Below are positions 40,750 through 49,636 of a stretch of 64,000 nt of DNA, in pieces. Source of the stretch: Bifidobacterium aemilianum (GTDB taxonomy: Bacteria > Actinomycetota > Actinomycetes > Actinomycetales > Bifidobacteriaceae). Made by a program: the position numbers and the translations under genes. The DNA lies in assembly GCF_003315635.1 (NCBI RefSeq), contig NZ_PDCG01000004.1:1-64000 (forward strand), given 5' to 3'. How positions within the stretch are numbered: the first letter of the stretch is position 1; the number at the start of each line of letters is the position of its first letter. The notes under the pieces are model-generated. The model was not told where the DNA came from and made no database searches. It was given only the letters and a program-made list of their open reading frames with translations.

Positions 40750-43700
40750 TCAGTCCTGCTGCTGGTCACCCTCCGGGGAGGCCTTGCCCTGGCCCTCACC
40801 GGACTTGTCCCTTGCCGTATCCGCCTTGGCGCTTTCAGTGGTCTGGGTGGACTCTCCGGCCACAACCACGGTGGGGACCGCCTCGGCCGAGCTGGCGCTG
40901 CCGGAGGGGCGGACCACCCGACGGGATTTGCGGGCACGGGGCTTGCGCTTCTCCTCGGCGGTCTCGCTCTCCTTGGCTGCTTCGGTCTCCTTGGCCGAAT
41001 CCTTGGCCAACCCGCTGGCCGCACTGGCCTTGCCGGCCTTGCTGGACTTGGTCACCCTGCCCTTCTTGGGCGCGGCCTCCTCGGACTCCTGACCCTGGTC
41101 GCCCGGCTCATCGTTGGCGGCCACGGCTGCCGCGGCTATCTGGGCCAGCTTGGCTTTGACATCCGGGCTGGAACCCTTGGGAGCCTTGGCCTCGGGAGCG
41201 CTGGACCCATGGCCGTGCTTGTTGGTCTTAATAAAGGGGTCACCGCCCTTGACGGCGTAGGGGTCGGCATAGTCGGAGGAGATGGTGGGCTCGTCATGGA
41301 CCAGGAAGCCACGGCCCTTGCAGGTGGGGCATTCCTCGGAGAAGGCCTCGACCAGGCCCTGGCCCACGCGCTTGCGGGTCATCTGCACCAGGCCCAGGGA
41401 GGTGACCTCGGCCACCTGGTGCTTGGTGCGGTCACGGGCCAGGCACTCGACCAGGCGGCGGAGCACCAGGTCACGGTTGGCGGGCAGCACCATGTCAACG
41501 AAGTCGATCATGATCATGCCACCGATGTCCCTGAGCCGCAGCTGGCGGGCTATCTCCTCGGCCGCCTCCAAGTTGCAGCGGGTTACGGTCTCCTCCAGGG
41601 ACTTGCCCCGGCCTATGTACCGGCCGGTGTTGACATCCACCGTGGTCATGGCCTCGGTACGGTCGATGACGATGGATCCGCCGGAGGGCAGGTAGACCTG
41701 CCGTTCCATGCCCTTGCGCAGCTGGCTGTCGATCTGCCACCTGTCGAAGATGTCCTTGCCGTCATGCTCGGCCGGGTCCCAGGCCTCCAGCTTCTCGCAA
41801 AGGTCGGGAGCGGCCGCCTCCAGGTACTCCTTGACACGGCCGTAGACCTTGCCGCCCTCGACCATGAGTTTGGAGAAGTCGTCGTTGAAGATGTCACGGA
41901 CCACGCGGATGGCCACATCAGGCTCACCCTGGAGGAGCTTGGCGCGCTTGCCGTGGCGGAACTCCTCACGCTTGGTCTCGATGGCCTTCCACTGGCGTTC
42001 CAGGTGCTCCAGGTCCTTGGTCAGGGCCTCCTCGCTGGCGCCATCGGCCGCCGTGCGGATGATCACACCCATGTCTTTGGGAGCGATCCTGCCAATGATG
42101 CCCTTGAGGCGGCCGCGTTCCTGCTCAGAGAGCTTGCGGCTCACCCCGGTCATGCCACCGGATGGCACCAGGACCAGGAAGCGGCCGGCCAGGGTGACCT
42201 GTGAGGTCAGACGGGCCCCCTTGTGACCGATGGGGTCCTTGGTCACCTGGACCAGAACCGGGTCCCCCGACTTGAAGGCCAGTTCGATACGACGGGGCTG
42301 GCCGTCCAGGCGGGTGGTGTCCCAGTTGACCTCGCCGGCGTATAGCACGCCGTTGCGGGCCTGGCCTATATCAACGAAGGCGGCCTCCATGGAGGGCAGC
42401 ACGTTCTGGACCCGGCCCAGATAGATGTTGCCGACGGTCGAGACCTCCTGGATGTCGGAGACATAATGCTCGACCAGGATGTCGTCCTCAATCACGGAGA
42501 TCTGCGTGTGCCGTTCGCGTTCGCGCACGACCATGAGCCGGTTGACGTTCTCACGCCTGGCCAGGAAATCCTGCTCAATGAGCTGGCTCTGGCGGCTGCG
42601 CTCACGGCGGTTGTCGCGCCGGCGCTGCTTCTTGGCCTCCAGACGGGTCGACCCCGCGATGTCGGTGATCTCGTCGATGTACTGCTGCTTACGGGAGCGG
42701 CCACGCCCACGCTCATGGTCGTTGGCGGAGGGCTGCTCCTCCTCGTCGGCGTTGCGGCCGCCACGACGGCGACGGCGACGGCGGGTCAGCGCCCCCTCCT
42801 CCGTCTCCTCGTCCTCAGACCTGCGGCGACGGCGGGAGTGGGTCGCGCCCTCCTCCTCGTCGGACTCCTCCTGGTCCTTCTGATCCTTGCGGTCATCGCG
42901 GTTCCGACGACGGGAGCGGGAACGGGTGCGGGTGCCCACTTCCTCCTCCTCGTCCTCGATCGGCCTGTAGCTGATCTCGTCGGACTCCAGGTCCTCCTCG
43001 ATCTGCCCCACCTCATCGGCGGCCTGCCGCTCCTCGGCGTTCAGCCGACGAGAACGGCGGCGGTTCGAAGCGGACTCGTTGGATTCGTTGGTCACGTCGG
43101 ACTCCTCGTGGCGGTCGCTGCCACGATTGTCACTCTCACGCTCACCCTGTTCCTCAGCGGCGTTCCGCCTGCTGGAGCGACGGCGGGTGGACCTGGATCC
43201 ACGCCCCTCATCCTCATGGTCTTCCCGGTCACTGTCGGTCTCATGGGAGCGGCCACGGCGGCTGCCGGTTGCCCTGCGCGAGCGGCTGCGAGCACTGCCG
43301 GATTCCTCTTCCTCATCATCTGGCCTCAGGCTGGCTTCGGCATCACGCTCATGGACGACGGGGGGAAGCACTGGTTCCTGGAAAAGCAGAGAGGTCATGG
43401 GTCGGACACGTGGGGCCTGGGCCTTGGCGGCTTGGGCAGGGGCAGTGTTGGACCCGGTGGGGGCCGCGTCAAAGGATTCGGACTCGGCAGGCTCCTGGAC
43501 CTGGCTCCGGCGGCTGCTGGACGTCCGCCTGCGCCGACCGGATTCCGCCTGCTCCCGGTCCTGGTCGAGGAGCTCCTGGGCCCTGGCTGACCGGCCACGG
43601 CCACCGGTGGAACGGCTTCTGCTGGTCCGGGCACGGCTGCTGGAGGAGCTCGTCTCCTCCTCTGTCGACTCCTGCTCAGGAGCCTGGGCCTGCGGGTCCT

Positions 43701-44061
43701 GCTTGCGGGAACGGGACTGGGGCCTGGACCTGGTCTTGGACTTCTCTTCGTCCTTGGTCTTGGACTTGGACTCGCCGGTGCTCTTGGACCTGCCGTTGGT
43801 CTGGGATTCATCCTGGGCCGGGGAACCCTCGACCTTCAGGGCCACCTGGGCGCCGGCGGCACCGGTCCCCCTGACCACCCGGCGGCCGCCCCGACGCTTG
43901 GCATTGGCTGCCGTCTGCTCTTCGGCCTGGGCTGAACCACTACTGTTACTGTCACTATTCAGGGTCTCATCTTGATCGAAACCCTTGGTCTGTACTCTAG
44001 GCACAATACTCCTCGCGATACGCTGCATCGTATCGACGTTCTGGGCCCCATACGCTCTCAC
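40750..44061 (-). CDS. rne: Ribonuclease E/G family endoribonuclease
   Basis: 1,103 residues from a GTG at 44061; ATG 44028 is an alternative and neither has a good ribosome site. The first 480 residues are Arg/Ser/Glu-rich and disordered. The catalytic region begins near 505 with an S1 domain (VGNIYLGRVQNVLPSMEAAF), then the 5'-sensor and DNase I-like parts (TTVDVNTGRYIGRG near 807, GMIMIDFVDM) and the Zn-link CPTCKGRG near 913. A basic Ala/Lys/Ser tail of 130 residues follows. Main RNA decay and processing enzyme; the flanking disordered regions match actinobacterial RNase E. Upstream of rplU on the same strand. Confidence 0.94.
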   Translation of the reverse strand: MRAYGAQNVDTMQRIARSIVPRVQTKGFDQDETLNSDSNSSGSAQAEEQTAANAKRRGGRRVVRGTGAAGAQVALKVEGSPAQDESQTNGRSKSTGESKSKTKDEEKSKTRSRPQSRSRKQDPQAQAPEQESTEEETSSSSSRARTSRSRSTGGRGRSARAQELLDQDREQAESGRRRRTSSSRRSQVQEPAESESFDAAPTGSNTAPAQAAKAQAPRVRPMTSLLFQEPVLPPVVHERDAEASLRPDDEEEESGSARSRSRRATGSRRGRSHETDSDREDHEDEGRGSRSTRRRSSRRNAAEEQGERESDNRGSDRHEESDVTNESNESASNRRRSRRLNAEERQAADEVGQIEEDLESDEISYRPIEDEEEEVGTRTRSRSRRRNRDDRKDQKDQEESDEEEGATHSRRRRRSEDEETEEGALTRRRRRRRGGRNADEEEQPSANDHERGRGRSRKQQYIDEITDIAGSTRLEAKKQRRRDNRRERSRQSQLIEQDFLARRENVNRLMVVRERERHTQISVIEDDILVEHYVSDIQEVSTVGNIYLGRVQNVLPSMEAAFVDIGQARNGVLYAGEVNWDTTRLDGQPRRIELAFKSGDPVLVQVTKDPIGHKGARLTSQVTLAGRFLVLVPSGGMTGVSRKLSEQERGRLKGIIGRIAPKDMGVIIRTAADGASEEALTKDLEHLERQWKAIETKREEFRHGKRAKLLQGEPDVAIRVVRDIFNDDFSKLMVEGGKVYGRVKEYLEAAAPDLCEKLEAWDPAEHDGKDIFDRWQIDSQLRKGMERQVYLPSGGSIVIDRTEAMTTVDVNTGRYIGRGKSLEETVTRCNLEAAEEIARQLRLRDIGGMIMIDFVDMVLPANRDLVLRRLVECLARDRTKHQVAEVTSLGLVQMTRKRVGQGLVEAFSEECPTCKGRGFLVHDEPTISSDYADPYAVKGGDPFIKTNKHGHGSSAPEAKAPKGSSPDVKAKLAQIAAAAVAANDEPGDQGQESEEAAPKKGRVTKSSKAGKASAASGLAKDSAKETEAAKESETAEEKRKPRARKSRRVVRPSGSASSAEAVPTVVVAGESTQTTESAKADTARDKSGEGQGKASPEGDQQQD

Positions 44062-44463
44062 CCCACGCTCTCACCGTGGTCACGCCTACCGCGTTCATAT
44101 GAAGGCAATTCAAAAGTCATAGCTGCACGACAGCGGACACCGACGCTCACGGATAATACACATCTCGCGAGGGGATCGACGCCATCGAATGCCTCGATGG
44201 TTTGCAGAACCACCACTACCAGTATGTCACAAATTCTCACCAGGGGTGAGCACCAGCGAAACCCAATGCGCTAAGTCTGCGGGGACGGACCGGGCAAAGC
44301 GGCAAGACCAGGCCGAGATTAAGGTTGCCAAGACCCGAGCGGCCGCGTGTCACAGCGTGAAAAAACCGCAGGACAAGACTGGGAGCTGTGGCATACTGGG
44401 GCTGCTTGCACACTTCGGGCAGCTAAGGCCTGGAGCCGGATGATGAGGAAGGAAGCTGGAAGG
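44062..44463. other. Divergent intergenic region between rne and the AEC permease
   Basis: About 400 bp with no gene I can support. It should hold promoters for both flanking genes; none stands out. The first 39 codons of an open frame from 44347 fall here but lack a ribosome site. Confidence 0.45.
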
Positions 44464-45405
44464 ATGGGTCTGCTCAGCGCCATGGAAGGCTTCTGCGTCA
44501 TCGGCATCGTGATTGCCGTGGGCTACGTCGCCGCGCGCATGAGGGTTGGCGGGCCGACCTGTCAAACGGTCCTCAACCGTTTCAGTTTCTTCGTCTCCAG
44601 TCCCTGCCTCATGTTCGCCATCCTCTCCAAGGAACCGATCTTCGAGATCTTCCACTCCTCCATCGTCGTGGCCTTCCTGTCGGCCCTCCTGGTCGGGCTG
44701 GTCTTCCTGATCCTCAACCACTACTGCTTCCATCTGGACCCTGCGGACGCCATCATCGGCACCCTCAACTCGCTCTACCTTAACTCCAACAACATCGGCC
44801 TGCCGATCGCCACCTACATTCTGGGCAATCCGGCCCTGGTGGCCCCCATCCTGGTCATGCAGCAGGCGGTCTTCACCCCCGTGGGACTGGCCGCCCTGGA
44901 CGCCGCCACAACCGGCAAGGTATCAGCCAGGAGGATCCTCACCCAGCCCCTCCACCAGCCCCTGCTCATCGGCTCACTCCTAGGCATTGCGGTCTCAGCC
45001 CTCAGCCATTGGATCGGCTTCTTCCCCATCCCCAAGTTCATCTTCGACCCGATCGACATGATCGGCCAGTCGGCCGTGCCGCTGATCCTCATGGCCTTCG
45101 GCATGTCCCTGTACGGGACCAGGCCTATGCAGGAGCGATCGAACCGGGCGGCCATCATCGCCGTGGCCCTGCTCAAGAACCTGGCCATGCCGGCCATCGC
45201 CTTCCTCCTGGCCTACTTCCTGATGGGCTTCCGGGGTGCCACCCTCTACGCCTGCGTGGTGCTGGCCGCCCTGCCCACCGGGCAGAACGTATACAACTAT
45301 GCGGCCCGCTACAATGTGGGGCTCACCTTCGCCAGGGATGGCATACTCCTGTCGACGGTCACCAGCCCCATCTTCATCGCCATCATCGCGGCCCTGCTCT
45401 CCTGA
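44464..45405 (+). CDS. AEC (auxin efflux carrier) family permease
   Basis: 313 residues. ATG 44464 is chosen because AAGGAAG lies 7-8 nt upstream. About ten hydrophobic helices in two five-helix halves with the broken-helix NSNNIGLPIA in the first and LPTGQNVYNYAARY in the second, the hallmark of AEC/malonate-type carriers. Substrate unknown; bacterial relatives move organic acids such as malate, malonate or lactate. Solitary gene between rne and the Maf-Nudix gene. Confidence 0.85.
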   Translation: MGLLSAMEGFCVIGIVIAVGYVAARMRVGGPTCQTVLNRFSFFVSSPCLMFAILSKEPIFEIFHSSIVVAFLSALLVGLVFLILNHYCFHLDPADAIIGTLNSLYLNSNNIGLPIATYILGNPALVAPILVMQQAVFTPVGLAALDAATTGKVSARRILTQPLHQPLLIGSLLGIAVSALSHWIGFFPIPKFIFDPIDMIGQSAVPLILMAFGMSLYGTRPMQERSNRAAIIAVALLKNLAMPAIAFLLAYFLMGFRGATLYACVVLAALPTGQNVYNYAARYNVGLTFARDGILLSTVTSPIFIAIIAALLS

Positions 45406-45523
45406 GCCCGCCTTTGGCAGAGCAGGAGAGCCAGGGGCAGGACGGCAGGGAGCCAGCCAACACACCGTCCAAGAAGCCAGGCAACACTGTAGGTATTACA
45501 GGTCGCCGGACTGATGGGCGGGT

Positions 45524-47020
45524 CTATTTGGCCAGGCGGGCGGCCATCCGGTCAATCCGCCGGCGGAAGCGTGGCCAATCGGTGCGCAGGGCAGTCAGCA
45601 GCTTGCGGTCGGGCACCTCATCGATGGGCACCCATTCGATGCTCATGGATTCATCGTCGTTGGCCTTGAGATCGACCCTATGGCCGGGCTTCTCAAAGGC
45701 GAAGACGGTGGTGTAGGACCAGGGGCCGTGGTCCTCCCGGTAGGAACCGGTTACCGCGATGTCATCGGGATTGATGTTGGCTTCCTCATAGCTCTCGCGC
45801 AGGGCCCCCTCGATGGGGTTCTCGCCATCGGCGCTGGCACCGCCGGGAATCCCCCAGGTGCCGCCCTCAGCCGACCAGACGGCCCTGTGCTGCATGGCAA
45901 TATGCGTGGCCTTGCCGCTGATCGGGTCCCGCCGGACCAGGAGGATGCCCGAGGCGCCATTGAGTCCCCAATGGCGGCGCCCGCAGGCGCAGTCCACCCA
46001 GCCGTCCCCAGGCTGGTGGACATTCTTTTTGGGTGGGATGGGGCTGGCTGCCTGGGCCGCAGCAGAGGGCTTGGGGCCCTGGTCCCGGGCCGGAACGGGG
46101 AGGGTGTTCCACAGGTCGGTCCATTCAAGGCCCAGCTGGGAGCTGAGCTTGCGCAGGAGGGGCAGGCTGATGCCCATGATCCCGTGGGGGTCGCCGTCGA
46201 TGTACTCGATGAAGGCCGACCCATAGCCCTCCAGAGTGAAGGAACCGGCCACCTCCAAGGGTTCGCCGGTGGCGATGTAGCGGTCAATCTCCTGGTCGGA
46301 GTAGTCGGCAAAGTGGACCAGGGCCCGGCTGGCCGCCAGGGCCTGCCGGCCGGCCGCGAAGTCAATCAGGCAGTGGCCAGTCCAGAGCTCGCCGTGCTGG
46401 CCGCGCATGGCCTGCAGGCGCTCCCGGGCCACGGCCGGCGAATGGGGCTTGCCGTAGGGCTGGCCCTTGAATAGGAACATGGAGTCGCAGCCGACGATCA
46501 GGGGGCCCACCTTGGCGTCGCTGAAGCCGGGGGTCTTGCCCAGGGCCAGCCTCAGAGACTCCGCCTGGACGGGAACCTTGAGCTGCGAGAAGTCACGGGT
46601 GACGGTCATACGTTGCAGACTGGCCTGGCGGTCCTTGGGCGACAAGCGGTCCAAGTCCTTGGACCGGGCGGTCAGGTCCGCACGGTCCTCACTGCGGTCC
46701 CTTCTCAGGTCCGGAGAAAGGAGGGGGAAGGCCGTGATCTGGTCACCACCGGCCTCTTGTGAGACCTGGGCCACCTGCCGGTAGGTCCGGTAGACAGACC
46801 GGGCCTTGGCCTGGGCCAGGATGGTCACCCGCTGCTCCACACTCAGGTCATCAACGCTCACATCCAGCTTGCGGGCGGCATCGGCCAGTGCCGCCGGCTC
46901 GTCGATATGGGAGACATGGATGGTGGGCATGATGCCCGCATCGACCAGCACCTTCTGGCGGGAGGGCGATTGGGAGGCAAGGATCAGAGGTATTGACATG
47001 GGCACACCGCTTTCATTCAT
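45524..47020 (-). CDS. Maf-like nucleotide pyrophosphatase fused to a Nudix hydrolase
   Basis: 498 residues (ATG 46999 is an alternative start). The N-terminal half is Maf/YhdE-like: LILASQSPSRQKVL, VGCDSMFLFKGQPYGKP, ERLQAMRGQHGELWTGHCL and the SFTLEGYGSAFIEYIDGDP metal-site region. Between the first helices and VGCDS it has an insertion of about 85 polar residues (roughly 75-160). The C-terminal half has a Nudix box at about 393-416: GGASADGENPIEGALRESYEE. Both halves clean up nucleotides, so the fusion suggests combined house-cleaning. A Cys/His patch (DCACGRRHWG) between them resembles a small metal-binding link. Followed by thrB upstream on the same strand. Confidence 0.88.
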   Translation of the reverse strand: MNESGVPMSIPLILASQSPSRQKVLVDAGIMPTIHVSHIDEPAALADAARKLDVSVDDLSVEQRVTILAQAKARSVYRTYRQVAQVSQEAGGDQITAFPLLSPDLRRDRSEDRADLTARSKDLDRLSPKDRQASLQRMTVTRDFSQLKVPVQAESLRLALGKTPGFSDAKVGPLIVGCDSMFLFKGQPYGKPHSPAVARERLQAMRGQHGELWTGHCLIDFAAGRQALAASRALVHFADYSDQEIDRYIATGEPLEVAGSFTLEGYGSAFIEYIDGDPHGIMGISLPLLRKLSSQLGLEWTDLWNTLPVPARDQGPKPSAAAQAASPIPPKKNVHQPGDGWVDCACGRRHWGLNGASGILLVRRDPISGKATHIAMQHRAVWSAEGGTWGIPGGASADGENPIEGALRESYEEANINPDDIAVTGSYREDHGPWSYTTVFAFEKPGHRVDLKANDDESMSIEWVPIDEVPDRKLLTALRTDWPRFRRRIDRMAARLAK

Positions 47021-47170
47021 CTCACTTGCAGACTATCAGTTGGCCTCCGCCCCCACCATATCCGGGTGGTGCAGGGCACAGACTCCGAGAGGCACAGACC
47101 TTGAGGATACTACCCTCCTTGCAGGCCTTCAGGGCGCAGCCGACACCACCGACCCGCCAGTCATGCTGGC

Positions 47171-48196
47171 TCAGGACCGTTCCACCTGCACGCCAGAGGG
47201 GTGGACTCGGAGTTGCAGCAGCCGCCAATGGCCAGAGTCCAACTCCTCCTGGGCCAGCTGGCGCACAAGAGCCGGGTCGCCCCCCTGGTGGAGGACCAAC
47301 ACGCAGGGGCCGGCACCCGATATGGCGGCGGCGAAACCCCCGGCCCGCATGGCTTCGACCAGGGCCCAGGAGGCAGGCATGAGCTCCTTGCGGTAGGGCT
47401 GGTGGACCATATCTTGGGTGGCGGCGAAGAGCAGGGCGTTGGGATCCGCACGGGTGGCCAGGAAGTCGGGGTTCATGGCAGCCGGCAGGAGCCCCACCCT
47501 GGAGATGTTGGCGATGGCGTCCTGATAGGGCAGGGTCTTGGGCAGGGCATGGCGGGCGGCCTCGGTCGAGAGCTCGAAGTCCGGCACGAAGACGCTGGCG
47601 GTCAGGGAGTCCGCGACCGGGTATTGGACGGTCTGGTAACCCTGGGACAGGGGCTGCCCGTCAGGGATGGGGACCGAACCGACCCTTTCGGCCGCCTGAA
47701 AATTCCAGGAGACAGTCAAGCCGCCGAAAACCGCCGGGGCCACATTGTCGGGGTGCCCTTCGATGACGGCTGCCATGGCGAAGACAGCCTGGCGGTTGAG
47801 CTCACCGGGCTGGGCGAAGGCTGCCGCGGCGGCGATGCCCGCCACGATGGCCTCGGCCGAGGAACCCATCCCCCTGGCCTGGGGAATGCGGTTGCAAGCC
47901 TCCAAGGACAGGGGCAGTTGGTCCAGACCAAAGGTTTGGCAGGCCTTGCGGAAGGTGGAGACGACCAGATGGGTCTCGTCCCGTGGTAGGTCGGCCTCGC
48001 CCTCGCCGTGGATGACCACGGTCAGGTCCGGGCCATCAGCCCCGGCGGACCCAACTCCTGTCCTTGCCTCCTCCCCCAGGGTGAAGGTCAGTTCGTCACA
48101 GTAATCCAACGCCAGACCGACCGAGTCAAAACCGGACCCCAGGTTGGCGCTGGTGGCAGGCACCCTGACGGTGACCTGCGAACAGATGGGCTTCAT
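47171..48196 (-). CDS. thrB: Homoserine kinase
   Basis: 341 residues. Phosphorylates homoserine for threonine synthesis. GHMP kinase fold: VRVPATSANLGSGFDSVGLA at the N-terminus, the ATP-binding IPQARGMGSSAEAIVAG near residue 104, and AAISGAGPCVLVL near the C-terminus. Lies 45 bp after hom on the same strand, completing lysA-hom-thrB. Confidence 0.95.
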   Translation of the reverse strand: MKPICSQVTVRVPATSANLGSGFDSVGLALDYCDELTFTLGEEARTGVGSAGADGPDLTVVIHGEGEADLPRDETHLVVSTFRKACQTFGLDQLPLSLEACNRIPQARGMGSSAEAIVAGIAAAAAFAQPGELNRQAVFAMAAVIEGHPDNVAPAVFGGLTVSWNFQAAERVGSVPIPDGQPLSQGYQTVQYPVADSLTASVFVPDFELSTEAARHALPKTLPYQDAIANISRVGLLPAAMNPDFLATRADPNALLFAATQDMVHQPYRKELMPASWALVEAMRAGGFAAAISGAGPCVLVLHQGGDPALVRQLAQEELDSGHWRLLQLRVHPSGVQVERS

Positions 48197-48241
48197 GTTT
48201 GCCTCTTTCTCTGAGATGCCGACTTGCCTGGCAACGCCAAA

Positions 48242-49561
48242 TCAGTCCTCCATGACCCTGATGATGGAGGCCCTACCCTCGGGCACGCCGTCAAGCTCAT
48301 AGACGGCCTGGACGGTCTTGCGCAGGGTCTGCTCGTCGCACTGGTGGGTGACGATGCGCAGCTGCTGGAGCTCGCCCGAGTAGCCGGGGTCGTGGGGGGT
48401 GGGGGTCAGGTCCTGGTTGACACCGTTGATGGAGATGCCGAAATCAGCGAACTTCTGGGCGATCGCCGCTAAGATTCCCGGTCGGTCGCAGATGACGAAG
48501 CGGACGGCGAAGGCGGCGCGGGCCTTGCTCAGCGGCGCCAGGGGCAGGCTCTTGTAGGGGGAGATGGAGGGACCGGTGGTGCCCTGGGCGATATGCCGGG
48601 CCTCGGTGACGATGTCGCCTACCACTGCGGAGGCGGTGGGTGCCCCGCCGGCCCCACGGCCATAGAACATGAGATCGCCGGCGGCCTGGGTCTGGACGAA
48701 GACGGCGTTGAAGGAGCCGTGGACGGAGGCCAGGGGGTGGTCCTTGTCGATCAGGGCCGGGTAGACGCGGGCCGAGACCCCGTCCGCATCCTGTCTGGCC
48801 ACGGCCAGGAGTTTGATGACCTTGCCCTCGGCGGTAGCGACTGCTATGTCGTCGGCCGTGATGGAACTGATGCCCTCGACGGTGACATCGTCAATACCCA
48901 GCTCGGTATGGAAGGCCAGGGTGGCCATGATGGCGGCCTTGTTCGCCGCATCCTCACCCTCGATGTCCCCGGTGGGGTCGGCCTCGGCATAGCCCTTCTC
49001 CTGGGCCTGGCCCAGGGCCTGGTCGAAGCCCAGCCCCTGGGTGGTCATCTGGTCGAGAATGTAGTTGGTCGTCCCATTGACGATGCCCAGGATCGAACTG
49101 ATCTGGTCGCCCACCAGGGACTCTCGCAGGGGGCGCACGATGGGGATGGCCCCAGCCACCGCCGCCTCGAAGTAGATATCGACCCCGCGGTCTTCGGCGG
49201 CCCGGTAGAGTTCCGGCCCGAACTTGGCCAGGAGGGCCTTGTTGGCGGTGACCACCGAAGCGCCTGATTTGATGGCGGTCAGGACCAGGCTTCGCGCGGG
49301 TTCAAGGCCACCAATCAGCTCGACCACGATATCGGAACGCTTGCAGACTGCCTCACTGTCGGTGGTCAGCAGGGACCGGTCGATCCAGGGATCGCTGACC
49401 CGGTCAGGGTGCAGGCAGGAGATGCCGGTCAGCTCAAGGGGCCGGCCGATCCGACTGCCCAGCTCCCGGCCGTTCTCGACCAGCAGACGGGCGGTCTGTG
49501 ACCCTACCGTGCCCGCTCCCAGCAAGCCGATGCGGATTGGGGTCTGCTCTAGTGCTGCCAT
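48242..49561 (-). CDS. hom: Homoserine dehydrogenase
   Basis: 439 residues from ATG 49561 with GGGAGG 7 nt upstream. Reduces aspartate semialdehyde to homoserine. N-terminal NAD(P) site IGLLGAGTVGSQ, catalytic region GIVNGTTNYILDQM and GYAEADPTGDIEGEDAANK, and a C-terminal ACT domain from about residue 354 (VRFVICDRPGILAAIAQKF) that in relatives gives threonine feedback control. Between lysA and thrB. Confidence 0.96.
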   Translation of the reverse strand: MAALEQTPIRIGLLGAGTVGSQTARLLVENGRELGSRIGRPLELTGISCLHPDRVSDPWIDRSLLTTDSEAVCKRSDIVVELIGGLEPARSLVLTAIKSGASVVTANKALLAKFGPELYRAAEDRGVDIYFEAAVAGAIPIVRPLRESLVGDQISSILGIVNGTTNYILDQMTTQGLGFDQALGQAQEKGYAEADPTGDIEGEDAANKAAIMATLAFHTELGIDDVTVEGISSITADDIAVATAEGKVIKLLAVARQDADGVSARVYPALIDKDHPLASVHGSFNAVFVQTQAAGDLMFYGRGAGGAPTASAVVGDIVTEARHIAQGTTGPSISPYKSLPLAPLSKARAAFAVRFVICDRPGILAAIAQKFADFGISINGVNQDLTPTPHDPGYSGELQQLRIVTHQCDEQTLRKTVQAVYELDGVPEGRASIIRVMED

Positions 49562-49636
49562 GTCTGGACCTCCCGGAACGTGTGGCAATGGTTGTTCTAC
49601 TCTAAGGAATCAATTCGACAGGTAACCGGCCGGGCT

